This document shows, in pieces, positions 25,097-33,554 of a stretch of 64,000 nucleotides of DNA. The notes under the pieces are model-generated. The model was not told where the DNA came from, searched no databases, and saw nothing but the letters and a program-made list of their open reading frames with translations. This DNA is from Vallitalea sp. (lineage in GTDB: Bacteria; Bacillota; Clostridia; Lachnospirales; Vallitaleaceae). Both the position numbers and the translations under genes were made by a program. Position 1 is the stretch's first letter; every line of letters begins with the position of its first letter. The stretch lies in assembly GCF_025211055.1 (NCBI RefSeq), contig NZ_JAOARO010000004.1, forward strand, positions 62,001 to 126,000, given 5' to 3'.

Positions 25097-25369
25097 ATGA
25101 TAGTTGGTAAGGTAATAGGTACATTAGTTTCAACTAGAAAATTAAATAATTTGGTTGGAAGCAAATTTTTGATTATTGAGAGTGCATCTAATATGGGGAC
25201 AGATAAGAGAGTTGTTGCGGTAGATCAAGTTGGTGCAGGTATTGGTGACTATGTTCTAGTGGCGTTGGGAAGTGCTGCAAGGATAGGGGCAACAAGAGAG
25301 GCATCTATTGATGCGGCAGTCGTTGGAATAATTGATGATGAAAATGGTATAATAGATAAGTTGAACTAA
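25097..25369 (+). CDS. pduN: EutN/CcmL-type pentameric vertex protein
   Basis: 90 residues, the full BMC-P fold: MIVGKVIGTLVSTRKLNNL at the start, then AVDQVGAGIGDYVLVALGSA and AVVGIIDDENG. Pentamers cap the vertices of the icosahedral shell. AGGTG lies upstream. Confidence 0.93.
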   Translation: MIVGKVIGTLVSTRKLNNLVGSKFLIIESASNMGTDKRVVAVDQVGAGIGDYVLVALGSAARIGATREASIDAAVVGIIDDENGIIDKLN

Positions 25370-25377
25370 AACCAAGG

Positions 25378-25425
25378 AATATATATTGAATTTATTAGGT
25401 GTATAGATGTCTAAGTTCAATATAT
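25378..25425 (+). repeat. Intergenic hairpin between pduN and pduT
   Basis: ATATATATTGAATTTA near 25382-25397 pairs with TAAGTTCAATATATAT near 25411-25426 with one G-T pair. No T run follows. The core ATATATTGAA also occurs in direct repeats at about 23178-23202. Confidence 0.6.
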
Positions 25426-25457
25426 ATAGATATTATTGAAGTACTGAGGTGGTAATA

Positions 25458-26006
25458 ATGGATTATGCTCTAGGTATGGTTGAATTTAAGAATATTGCCA
25501 TGGGTATAACTGTAACGGATTTAATGGTAAAAGCAGCAAATGTTAGTATTGTAAAGTCGATGATAACATGTCCGGGAAAGTATATGGTAATTATACGTGG
25601 TAAATTAAGTGCAGTAAATGCGGCTATTGACAAGAGTAAAGAGTATGAAGAACTTGTGACAGATTATTTTATATTAGGTAATCCCCATGAGAGTATTTTT
25701 AATGCATTTGATGGTAAATACGAAATTAATAAAGATGAAGCAATGGGTATTATAGAAACTTCTAATGTACCATGCCTTATTGAAGCTGCCGATATGATAG
25801 CTAAGACAGCAAGGTGTTACATATTGAAAATAAAGATGGCAAGAGAACTTGGTGGAAAAGCATTAGTATTATTTGCAGGTGAAGTAGCTGCTGTTGAAGC
25901 ATCATCAAAAGTTGCAATTAGATATGTAACTGAAAAAGACAAATTGATTAGTCATTCAATAATTGCAAGTCCTGATCCTATGATATGGGATGCTATCATT
26001 AAATAA
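25458..26006 (+). CDS. pduT: Tandem-BMC trimeric shell protein, PduT-like
   Basis: 182 residues from ATG 25458, set by AGGTGG seven bases upstream. Two BMC domains in tandem (residues ~1-90 and 95-182), the second starting EAMGIIETSNVPCLIEAADM. The first domain keeps the Cys of MITCPGKYMV, aligned with the Cys of PduT (ICPGK) that holds a pore 4Fe-4S cluster. It may pass electrons across the shell, usually with PduS, which is not seen here. Confidence 0.88.
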   Translation: MDYALGMVEFKNIAMGITVTDLMVKAANVSIVKSMITCPGKYMVIIRGKLSAVNAAIDKSKEYEELVTDYFILGNPHESIFNAFDGKYEINKDEAMGIIETSNVPCLIEAADMIAKTARCYILKIKMARELGGKALVLFAGEVAAVEASSKVAIRYVTEKDKLISHSIIASPDPMIWDAIIK

Positions 26007-26020
26007 ATATAGGTATGTAG

Positions 26021-26048
26021 GTCACTGGATTAGTTCAGTGGCTTTTTT
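26021..26048 (+). terminator. Terminator of the microcompartment operon
   Basis: GTCACTG pairs with CAGTGGC (one wobble), followed by six T. It follows pduT by 15 bases and marks the end of the locus. Confidence 0.88.
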
Positions 26049-26317
26049 ATTTTGTAAGATGTAAATCTGTTTGTGTTAATAATATATAAATTCCTGCTTA
26101 AAAATCACCTCTCCCCAAGTTGGTAATACCAAAATCTCTTTTAAATTATAACATATATAATATGCTATAAAAAATATAATAAAGTTTACCCCAACAAATA
26201 ATTAATTTAATTAGGAATATTTAAATTAATAATTATATAAACTATTTGATATTGTAATAACATATAATATGATTTAAAATGCAGTTACCAAAACTTATTG
26301 ATTTAGGGGGATGCTAT
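26049..26317. other. Intergenic interval upstream of glutamine synthetase
   Basis: About 270 bases after the operon terminator. AT-rich; CATATAATATG near 26265-26275 could contain a -10 box, but no matching -35 is clear. No gene is seen. Confidence 0.4.
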
Positions 26318-27745
26318 ATGTTTAAAAATTTAAATGAACTAAAAAATTATTGCAGAGAAAATAATATTAAAATCATTGATTTTAAAGTTATTGATTTAGC
26401 CGGAAAATGGCATCATCTAACCATTCCAACAACAAGATTTACTGAAAAGACTCTTGAAGATGGTATTGGCTTTGATGGTTCAAGCTATGGTTTTCTAACA
26501 GTTGAAAAATCGGATATGGTATTTATTCCAGATTTAAGCAGTGCATTTGTAGATCCTTTTAATGAAGTACCTGCATTAACCATGATTGGTAACATCTATT
26601 CTATAGGAGATAAGATAGAAAGGTTTGAAGGAGATCCGAGATATGTTGCCGAAAAAGCAGAAAAATATATGACAGAAACAGGTATCGCAGACAAGACTTT
26701 ATATGGACCTGAATTTGAATTTTATATTCTCGACCATATATCATATAAAACCACTCCTAACCATATGGAAGTTTATCTTAATTCCGAACAAGCAGATTGG
26801 AATATGGGGAATAAAGAAAAGAATCTAGGATTTAAAGTTGGTCATCATAATGGTTACCATGTGGATATTCCTAATGACGTTAGTTACAATCTTAGAAATA
26901 AGATGGTATTGACTCTTGAAGAATTAGGTGTACCAGTGAAATATCATCATACAGAAGTTGGAGGACCTGGTCAATTAGAAATAGAATTGAGCTTTAGTGG
27001 TTTGCTAGAAATGGCTGATCGAACTATGTTAACTAAATATGTTTTGAAAAACGAAGCAATCAGAAATGGTAAAACAGTGACTTTTATGCCTAAACCAATA
27101 TTTGGGGAAGCAGGAAATGGTATGCATGTACATTTTCAATTATTCAAAGACTCCAAACCTATCTTCTATGATGAAAATGGATATTCTGGTTTAAGTGATA
27201 AAGCACTATATGCAATAGGTGGAATACTAAAACATTCACCAGCACTAATGGCATTCACCAATCCAAGTACTAACTCATACAAACGACTTGTCCCTGGATA
27301 TGAGGCACCAGTTAGTATCTGTTTTGCTACTGCTAATAGAAGTTCTGTTATTAGAATACCAGGTTATGCAAAAAAACCTGATGCTAAACGTTTTGAATTC
27401 AGACCATCTGATGCGACATGTAATCCATACATAGCTTATTCAGCTCTAATGATGGCAATGCTAGATGGAATAATAAATAAGGTTAATCCTACCAAAGAAG
27501 GTTATGGTCCATACGATATTAATATTTTTAACCTTCCAGAAGAAGAAAAAGCTAAGATAAAAGCATTACCAAAATCACTTGATGAAGCAGCAGATGAACT
27601 AGAAAAAGATTATGAATTCTTATTAAAAGGGGGGGTATTTACAAAAGGTATAATTAGAGACCAGTTGAAACGTATTAGATGTGATGCATCAAAAGTAAAT
27701 ATTATGCCTAATCCAATAGAGTTTGAAATGTATTATGATTTATAG
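26318..27745 (+). CDS. glnA: Glutamine synthetase, type I
   Basis: 475 residues from ATG 26318, with GGGGGATG upstream. Conserved blocks: GFDGSSYGF (beta-grasp), GPEFEFYIL (metal and glutamate site), VGGPGQLEIEL, KPIFGEAGNGMHVHFQ and RRL-type NRSSVIRIPGY. It makes glutamine from glutamate, ammonia and ATP. No adenylylation Tyr loop of the enterobacterial type is obvious. It is outside the pdu operon, behind a strong terminator. Confidence 0.93.
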   Translation: MFKNLNELKNYCRENNIKIIDFKVIDLAGKWHHLTIPTTRFTEKTLEDGIGFDGSSYGFLTVEKSDMVFIPDLSSAFVDPFNEVPALTMIGNIYSIGDKIERFEGDPRYVAEKAEKYMTETGIADKTLYGPEFEFYILDHISYKTTPNHMEVYLNSEQADWNMGNKEKNLGFKVGHHNGYHVDIPNDVSYNLRNKMVLTLEELGVPVKYHHTEVGGPGQLEIELSFSGLLEMADRTMLTKYVLKNEAIRNGKTVTFMPKPIFGEAGNGMHVHFQLFKDSKPIFYDENGYSGLSDKALYAIGGILKHSPALMAFTNPSTNSYKRLVPGYEAPVSICFATANRSSVIRIPGYAKKPDAKRFEFRPSDATCNPYIAYSALMMAMLDGIINKVNPTKEGYGPYDINIFNLPEEEKAKIKALPKSLDEAADELEKDYEFLLKGGVFTKGIIRDQLKRIRCDASKVNIMPNPIEFEMYYDL

Positions 27746-27825
27746 GTATAAAAGGATTACTTATAAATAATTTTATGCTAATCTTTTATTTGAGTGTATT
27801 ATGATGGTAATAAATAAAGATAATA

Positions 27826-27860
27826 AAAACGGTAAGCTGATGGGTGGCTTACCGTTTTTT
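27826..27860 (+). terminator. Terminator of glnA, probably bidirectional
   Basis: AAAACGGTAAGC pairs perfectly with GCTTACCGTTTT and is followed by T; it also sits at the 3' end of the minus-strand PspC gene. Confidence 0.9.
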
Positions 27861-27861
27861 A

Positions 27862-28245
27862 TTAATTTCTATCTTTTGTAAGAATTAGGAATCCAATTCC
27901 AATAATAGCGATTGGCCATACTAGGTCAAAACTAAACCAATCAAATATCTTTTCTAATATTGATATACCACCAATAATAACTAATATAATTCCAAGAATT
28001 GTTCTACCATTACCATTGTGAGTTCCACTATCATAAGTGTTATGAGCATATTCTATAGGTTCAAATGGAATGACAATTGAACAGATTATGTATATTAATA
28101 CACCAGTACCCCATGTAAAAAGTGTTATTAGAAATAGAATTCTAACAATAGTTGGATCTATATTAAAATATTTTGCAATACCTGAGCAAACACCACAAAT
28201 CATTTGGTTATCTCTTGAGCGAAAAAGTCTTTTATCCATAGTCAT
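27862..28245 (-). CDS. PspC-domain membrane protein
   Basis: 127 residues. The PspC domain (residues 3-60) reads KRLFRSRDNQMICGVCSGIA and YFNIDPTIVRILFL, with a membrane segment to about residue 58. Two more membrane helices follow (TILGIILVIIGGISI and WPIAIIGIGFLI). The family responds to envelope stress or supports membrane integrity. AAGGAAG lies just upstream; a second ATG at 28239 is also possible. Confidence 0.88.
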   Translation of the reverse strand: MTMDKRLFRSRDNQMICGVCSGIAKYFNIDPTIVRILFLITLFTWGTGVLIYIICSIVIPFEPIEYAHNTYDSGTHNGNGRTILGIILVIIGGISILEKIFDWFSFDLVWPIAIIGIGFLILTKDRN

Positions 28246-28481
28246 ACACTTCCTTCACATATTTTTAGTATTTGAAGTAATAAATAATATTATTAATATG
28301 AAATAGATAATTTGTACATATTAATATATATAATTTATATTTTATTATATTGTGTTTTATTATATTACATTTTATAATATAACACAATAAGATTAATATC
28401 AGATTAAGTTTGGGTTAATAATAATGAATATAATTTGTTTTTTAGATAATACAAAAAAGCTAGTGATAACGGAGGAATAAC

Positions 28482-29180
28482 ATGGATATTGATTTGTATG
28501 TTGTAGCTATCACACCAGGTATTGCACTAGCATTGGGCATATATTTGACAGATAGATATGATAAAGAACCATTACATCTATTAATTAAGATATTTATTTT
28601 TGGTGGCATAAGTATTTTACCTGCTATACTTATAGAAAGGATATTAGCATACTTTAATATTTTTACTGGATTGTTAGAAATAGCATATATAGCTTTTATA
28701 GTTGCGGGTTTAACAGAAGAATTTGTTAAAAGAGTAATAGTCAAGAGTTTTGCGTATCATCATAGAGCTTTTAATGAAAAACTTGATGGTATTGTATATG
28801 CTGTTTTTGCCTCACTAGGATTTGCTACTGTAGAAAATGTACTATATGTAGTTTTTAGATACTCTAATGTATCTACAATTGGTTTACAGAGAGCAATTTT
28901 TTCAGTCCCTGCTCATATGCTGTTTGCAATAACTATGGGATATTATCTATCATTGGCAAAGTTTGCTGAGAGCGAAAGACAAGGAAAATACTATCTAAGA
29001 TTATCTTTATGGATTCCAGTATTATTACATGGATTATATAATTATATTTTAATGTCAAAAAGCAGCACTTTATTTATAATATTTATTCCATTTGTTATAT
29101 TTTTATGGAGCTATAATCTTAGAAAGTTGAATAGATACTACAGAGAATCTAAAGAGAGGTTTATGAATAATAAAAGATGA
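28482..29180 (+). CDS. PrsW-family intramembrane metalloprotease
   Basis: 232 residues, about seven membrane segments. Family motifs are present: DRYDKEP near residue 26, GLTEEFVKR (Glu-Glu), FATVENVLYV, SVPAHMLFA and LLHGLYNY, which supply the metal-binding Glu and His residues. PrsW cleaves the RsiW anti-sigma factor in Bacillus; clostridial PrsW also acts in sporulation and stress. GGAGGA precedes ATG 28482. Its target here is unknown; the ECF/anti-sigma pair at 5.8 kb is only a guess. Confidence 0.9.
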   Translation: MDIDLYVVAITPGIALALGIYLTDRYDKEPLHLLIKIFIFGGISILPAILIERILAYFNIFTGLLEIAYIAFIVAGLTEEFVKRVIVKSFAYHHRAFNEKLDGIVYAVFASLGFATVENVLYVVFRYSNVSTIGLQRAIFSVPAHMLFAITMGYYLSLAKFAESERQGKYYLRLSLWIPVLLHGLYNYILMSKSSTLFIIFIPFVIFLWSYNLRKLNRYYRESKERFMNNKR

Positions 29181-29191
29181 TTTTAATTAGA

Positions 29192-29214
29192 GGCTGTTGA
29201 GACAGCCCCTTTTC
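29192..29214 (+). terminator. Terminator of the PrsW gene
   Basis: GGCTGT, loop TGAG, ACAGCC, then CCTTTT. Confidence 0.75.
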
Positions 29215-29225
29215 TAATCTCAATA

Positions 29226-30275
29226 CTATTTAATTTTAAAACTATATTTAGTATAAGCCTTATAAGTATCTTCTGGGCCTAAAATATTTGAGTCAAAACA
29301 ATCTTGATTAATAGCATCTGGATAATATTGTGTTTCCAAACACAATGCTAAATGTTTTTTTGTAACCATATTAGAAGCTAATTTTATACCTGCCTTCATT
29401 AGATTACAAGCATAAAAAACTACAGCTTTCTGGTCTGTTACAACTTCCATATAACGTCCGCTTTCTTTATCATACATAGATGCTGCTATATTACCATCAT
29501 CATTAATCATAAAAGGATGGTCGTAGCCACCGCCTGCATTCTTTAACTGTGGTTCATCATTTCCTATATCACTACCAACTAATTTCATTTCTCGAAAGTC
29601 AAAAGCAGTTCCATCAACATCAGCTATACCAGTAGGAATTATTTCAGTATCAACAAGTCCATATTTATCTGCATTAATATGTAAATATTGTTCTAATATA
29701 TCTCTTTTTCCATTACCTGATAAGTTGAAGTAAGAATGATTAGTCATATTAACGATTGTTTTTTTATCTGTTTTACCACTATAATAGATTTCTAATTCGT
29801 TATTATTATTAAAAGTATAAGTAACATTTATATCAAGATTACCAGGAAAACCTTCTTCTCCATCCTCGCTTATATAATTAAGATAAAGAGATACGCTATC
29901 TTTTTTTACAATCCCTGTGACGTTCCAGATAACTTTATCAAAGCCTTTTAAACCACCATGTAGAGTGTTGCCATTATTATTTGGAGCTAAGTTGTAAGTA
30001 GTGCCTTCTATTTCAAATGAAGCATTTGAAATTCTTCCGGCTACTCGACCTACAAGGCTACCAAAAAAAGGTGACTTCTCTTCATACTCTTTTAATGTAT
30101 CAAAACCAAGAACTATATTTTCAATATTACCATCTTTATCAGGTACCATAATATTATTAATGATTCCACCATAATTAAGAATGCTTACACTACAATTATT
30201 ATCATTGTGTAATGTATATTTAGTTACTTCTTCTCCGGATTTTGTAAAACCAAAATTAGTAGATTTAATTTCCAT
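29226..30275 (-). CDS. galM: Aldose 1-epimerase (galactose mutarotase)
   Basis: 349 residues, full length. Motifs: NYGGIINNIMVPDKDG near residue 35, NTLHGGLKGFD (first catalytic-site His), NMTNHSYFNLSG (second His) and the C-terminal LCLETQYYPDAIN with the general-base Glu. It interconverts alpha and beta anomers of galactose or glucose. AAAGGAG precedes the ATG. Monocistronic, convergent with prsW. Confidence 0.93.
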   Translation of the reverse strand: MEIKSTNFGFTKSGEEVTKYTLHNDNNCSVSILNYGGIINNIMVPDKDGNIENIVLGFDTLKEYEEKSPFFGSLVGRVAGRISNASFEIEGTTYNLAPNNNGNTLHGGLKGFDKVIWNVTGIVKKDSVSLYLNYISEDGEEGFPGNLDINVTYTFNNNNELEIYYSGKTDKKTIVNMTNHSYFNLSGNGKRDILEQYLHINADKYGLVDTEIIPTGIADVDGTAFDFREMKLVGSDIGNDEPQLKNAGGGYDHPFMINDDGNIAASMYDKESGRYMEVVTDQKAVVFYACNLMKAGIKLASNMVTKKHLALCLETQYYPDAINQDCFDSNILGPEDTYKAYTKYSFKIK

Positions 30276-30486
30276 AGTTATTCACTCCTTTAGTATAGAT
30301 TATACAATAAGTTTTTTAGTCTTTCAATTTTTAATTACACCTAAGGTTACTAGATAACAAAAGTATAGTAATATGTGAAGTATTATTATTTGTATTGCAA
30401 ATTTGGTATATATATAATATTATTATATAGACATGATTTTTTATGGAAATACAGCATTTTCAAATAAAATAACAGAGGAGATTACT

Positions 30487-31245
30487 ATGGATAATAATGT
30501 ATTAGCTAAAGTGGAAGGCATAGAAATTACAAAAGAGCATTTAATGAATATAATGCGTTCTTTACCACAACAACAAATGATGGAAGTAAGTACAGTAGAG
30601 GGAAGAAAAAGATTACTGGATGAACTTATTGCTGCTGAGCTTTTTTATTTAGAAGCTTCTGCTAACAAATTAGACGAAGAAGAAGAATTCAAAAAAATCT
30701 TAGAAGAAGCAACTCATAGTCTTTTACAAAGATTCGCTATCCAAAAATTACTAGAAAAAGTTACAGTAAGCGAAGAAGACATGAAAGCTTATTATGACAA
30801 TAATAAAAAGTCTTTTGTTTCTTCAGAGGAAGTAAGAGCAAAGCACATTCTTGTAAAAGAAGAAGAAGAGGCTAATAGAATAAGAAAAGAAATCGAAGAA
30901 GGAAAATCTTTTGATGAAGCAGCTAAAGAATATTCAACTTGTCCATCAAAAGATAAAGGTGGAGATTTAGGATTCTTTGGTAAAGGAAGAATGGTTCCAG
31001 AATTCGATAAAGCAGCCTTTGAATTAAAAGTTGGAGAATTAAGTGATGTAGTAAAAACTCAATTTGGATATCATTTAATTATTGTTGAAGAGAAAAAAGA
31101 AGCTGCAATCAAGACTTATGAACAAGTGCAAGAACAAATCAAACAAACTCTTATAAGAAATGAACAAACTAAGGTATATACAGATAAGTTTAATTCATTA
31201 AAAGAGCAGTATAATGTTGAAATCAATGAAGATGGATTAAAATAA
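30487..31245 (+). CDS. Parvulin-type peptidyl-prolyl isomerase
   Basis: 252 residues from ATG 30487, set by AGAGGAG; the frame is open further upstream. No signal peptide, so probably cytoplasmic. A SurA-like N-terminal helical region (ITKEHLMNIMRSLPQQQ) is followed by a rotamase domain at about 115-205 (VRAKHILVKEEEEANRI, GGDLGFFGKGRMVPEFDKAA, TQFGYHLIIVEEK). It would catalyse prolyl cis-trans isomerisation and act as a chaperone. Confidence 0.9.
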   Translation: MDNNVLAKVEGIEITKEHLMNIMRSLPQQQMMEVSTVEGRKRLLDELIAAELFYLEASANKLDEEEEFKKILEEATHSLLQRFAIQKLLEKVTVSEEDMKAYYDNNKKSFVSSEEVRAKHILVKEEEEANRIRKEIEEGKSFDEAAKEYSTCPSKDKGGDLGFFGKGRMVPEFDKAAFELKVGELSDVVKTQFGYHLIIVEEKKEAAIKTYEQVQEQIKQTLIRNEQTKVYTDKFNSLKEQYNVEINEDGLK

Positions 31246-31256
31246 TTAGAAGTTTG

Positions 31257-31288
31257 AAGGGGCTGTATTATCCGTCAGCCCCTTTTTT
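31257..31288 (+). terminator. Terminator of the isomerase gene
   Basis: AAGGGGCTG pairs with CAGCCCCTT across a ten-base loop, followed by T. Confidence 0.88.
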
Positions 31289-31302
31289 AAGGATGTGAAC
31301 AT

Positions 31303-32496
31303 ATGGAATTTTATAAATATGTTGAAAATCTAACAGAGGACAACAAAAAAGTTTTTAATATTATTTTACGTTTTGGACCTCTTACTAAAAAAAAGATTAT
31401 AAAATATACCAATATGAAACTTACTACTCTTAATAGATCTATGACTACATTAATGAATACTAGATTTATTGTTCAGATAGGTGAGCAGGAGTCAACTGGA
31501 GGAAGAAAGCCAACATTATTTGATGTTAATCCTTTTGAATATTACTTTGTTGGAATTGATATTTCAAGAACTTACTCAAAAGTTATTATAACAAATCTTA
31601 AGAGAGAAATTCTATTCGATGAACAATTCCATATGAAGCAGGATATGACACCCGATAGAACTGTTAGAACTATAAAAGAGGTGTTTAATAAAGGATTAAA
31701 TCAATTGGGAATCATAAAAGAAAAAATAGTTGGTGGAGGTCTGGGTACTATAGGTCCATTAGACTCTACACTGGGCATTATATTCAAACCAAATAACTTT
31801 TATGCAAAAGGTTGGAATAATATTCCTATAAAGGATATGTTGGAAGATGCTCTTGATATGGAGATAATTATTGATAATGGTGCTAATACTGCTGTATATG
31901 CTGAATATTTATCTGGTTCATTAATTGAATATTCCAATATTGTTTATGTAAACTGTGGTATAGGTATAAGAATGGGAGTTATTGCAAATGGTAGAATAAT
32001 TCCTACTATCAATAATGCAAATGATGCTTTTGGACATATGGTAGTCAACTATGATGGAGAACCTTGTTATTGTGGTAAAACAGGATGTGTAGAATGTTAC
32101 GCATCAATCTTATCTATTGTTAAAAAATATGTCAGTCTTATCAAATTAGGAAGAGCTACAACTATCAATAAAAACACAAACAGTATAACTTTTAACGATA
32201 TAATCATAGCTGCTGAAGCAGGTGAGTATCTAGCTAATGAGGTAGTTAAATTTGCTGCCAAAATACTAGGGATTGGTTTAGCTAATTATGTCACTATTGT
32301 TAATCCTAGTAAAGTTATCCTGAGTGGACCTGTTATAAATTTATCTGATATATTTTATAATTTTTTACTTAAGTATATTGAAAAACATATTTCAGGAAAT
32401 CAGAGTAATATTGTATTTGTCAAGGGTGGAGATTATAAAGATAATGCAATAGCGCTAGGAGCTGCCCAATTATTTATCAAGAATAAGTTAATATGA
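31303..32496 (+). CDS. ROK-family transcriptional regulator
   Basis: 397 residues. An N-terminal winged helix (residues 15-70, KIIKYTNMKLTTLNRSM) precedes the ROK sugar-kinase-like domain: STGGRKPTLFDVNP, GIDISRTYSKVIITN (phosphate loop), and the zinc motif PCYCGKTGCVECYAS near residue 250 with its upstream GHMV His. NagC/XylR-type repressors are released by sugars. GGATGTG lies upstream. Its targets cannot be told from this context; the galM gene is close but on the other strand. Confidence 0.88.
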   Translation: MEFYKYVENLTEDNKKVFNIILRFGPLTKKKIIKYTNMKLTTLNRSMTTLMNTRFIVQIGEQESTGGRKPTLFDVNPFEYYFVGIDISRTYSKVIITNLKREILFDEQFHMKQDMTPDRTVRTIKEVFNKGLNQLGIIKEKIVGGGLGTIGPLDSTLGIIFKPNNFYAKGWNNIPIKDMLEDALDMEIIIDNGANTAVYAEYLSGSLIEYSNIVYVNCGIGIRMGVIANGRIIPTINNANDAFGHMVVNYDGEPCYCGKTGCVECYASILSIVKKYVSLIKLGRATTINKNTNSITFNDIIIAAEAGEYLANEVVKFAAKILGIGLANYVTIVNPSKVILSGPVINLSDIFYNFLLKYIEKHISGNQSNIVFVKGGDYKDNAIALGAAQLFIKNKLI

Positions 32497-32544
32497 ATGT
32501 TACAATTAAGAACACGAGAATATGCCATTATAAGTAATAATATA

Positions 32545-32571
32545 AAAAACGAGCTTTGTAATAAGCTCGTT
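32545..32571 (-). terminator. Terminator of the DUF202 gene
   Basis: On the minus strand AACGAGCTT pairs with AAGCTCGTT and is followed by a T run (the A run at 32544-32549 on the plus strand). Confidence 0.8.
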
Positions 32572-32585
32572 GTGTACACTGATAT

Positions 32586-32900
32586 TTAGTTTATATCGTA
32601 ACCTGCTATGCGTTTTATTTTCTTCAGATCCCTGTTTGTTTTTATAAACTTAATGAATCCTAATATTCCAATTATAGTTCCAAATGGTACCAATATCATT
32701 CCAATAATTTCTATTGTGAGATTATCAGTAAATTTAATAAAAGAAGAACCAGCTACAATTAGACTAAGAGCAGTTCTTATGTATGCTAATAGTGTTCTTT
32801 CATTTGCTAGAAAGGTTCTGTCAGTGGCTAGTAAATCTCTCAATATCAAAGATTCTTTTTTGAAAGAATAAACTTCATTTTCTTTAGTTTTATTTTGCAT
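32586..32900 (-). CDS. DUF202 (YidH-like) membrane protein
   Basis: 104 residues from ATG 32900, set by GAGGTG; the in-frame GTG further upstream falls inside that ribosome site. The DUF202 signature DLLATDRTFLANERTLLAYI followed by RTAL is clear, with membrane segments at about residues 40-60 and 65-85. Function of the family is unknown. Confidence 0.9.
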   Translation of the reverse strand: MQNKTKENEVYSFKKESLILRDLLATDRTFLANERTLLAYIRTALSLIVAGSSFIKFTDNLTIEIIGMILVPFGTIIGILGFIKFIKTNRDLKKIKRIAGYDIN

Positions 32901-33199
32901 TATAATATTCACCTCTTTGTATTATATTCTATATGAAAATAACTTTAGATATCTTTTGTATTATATTATAAGTATATTATAACACTTTTGACCAAAATAG
33001 CAAGAAGTTTTATTATGATTTTTTACTGAGCAATATACAACTAGTGTAATAAATATATAGAATAAATTTATAATTAATAAGAAATATACAACTATTTGTA
33101 AAAAAAAGCAGAAAAAGACACATAAAAGACAAATTAAATACATACTAATTACACTTACATTATATATAATTCTATTGACGACATAATTACAGACATAAA

Positions 33200-33270
33200 G
33201 TTAGACAGAATGTTAGACAGAATGTTAGACAGAGTGTTAGACGTGATGTTATACATATGTTATACATAAT
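33200..33270. repeat. 12-bp tandem repeat array
   Basis: Units start at 33200, 33212, 33224, 33236, 33248 and 33259. Two are identical (GTTAGACAGAAT), then GTTAGACAGAGT, GTTAGACGTGAT, GTTATACATAT and GTTATACATAAT, a graded decay to the right. Confidence 0.85.
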
Positions 33271-33303
33271 ATGACATTAAGATCGACATAATATTATGCA
33301 GAA

Positions 33304-33387
33304 GCGCAAAGGCGCACAAAAATATAATAGAGAATCCCCTCTCATTATAACCCAGAAGAAAGAGAATCTTTAATGATTCTCTTTCTT
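33304..33387. other. Row of three hairpins, candidate structured RNA or terminator
   Basis: First GCGC-AAAG-GCGC at 33304-33315; second TATAATAGAGA with TCTCATTATA at 33323-33349 (one bulge); third AAGAAAGAGAATC with GATTCTCTTTCTT at 33356-33387, a perfect 13-bp stem with a six-base loop. No known RNA family is recognised. Confidence 0.5.
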
Positions 33388-33554
33388 ATTGGAAAGATTT
33401 ATATCATTAAAACTCTCAATACTGCTAATATCCCTTTTTATGAAATATTGTACTTATCTAATTAATATAGATAAATTCAAATAAATCAATTATTGACCTA
33501 ACTTTATATTTATGGAATAATATTTACTATGAATAAATAAGGAAGGTGATACGC

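Larger units (their letters stand above)
32901..33554. other. Gene-free interval with tandem repeats and three small hairpins
   Basis: About 650 bases without a supported gene. It contains six 12-bp tandem units (33200-33270) and a row of three hairpins (33304-33387), listed separately. The remainder is AT-rich; the left end must hold the promoter of the minus-strand DUF202 gene. Confidence 0.5.

Noticed and set aside
26318..27745. Glutamine synthetase as part of the microcompartment
   Set aside because: A strong terminator separates it from pduT, it has its own upstream region and no targeting helix.
33200..33270. CRISPR-like tandem array
   Set aside because: Units of 12 bp directly abut with no spacers.
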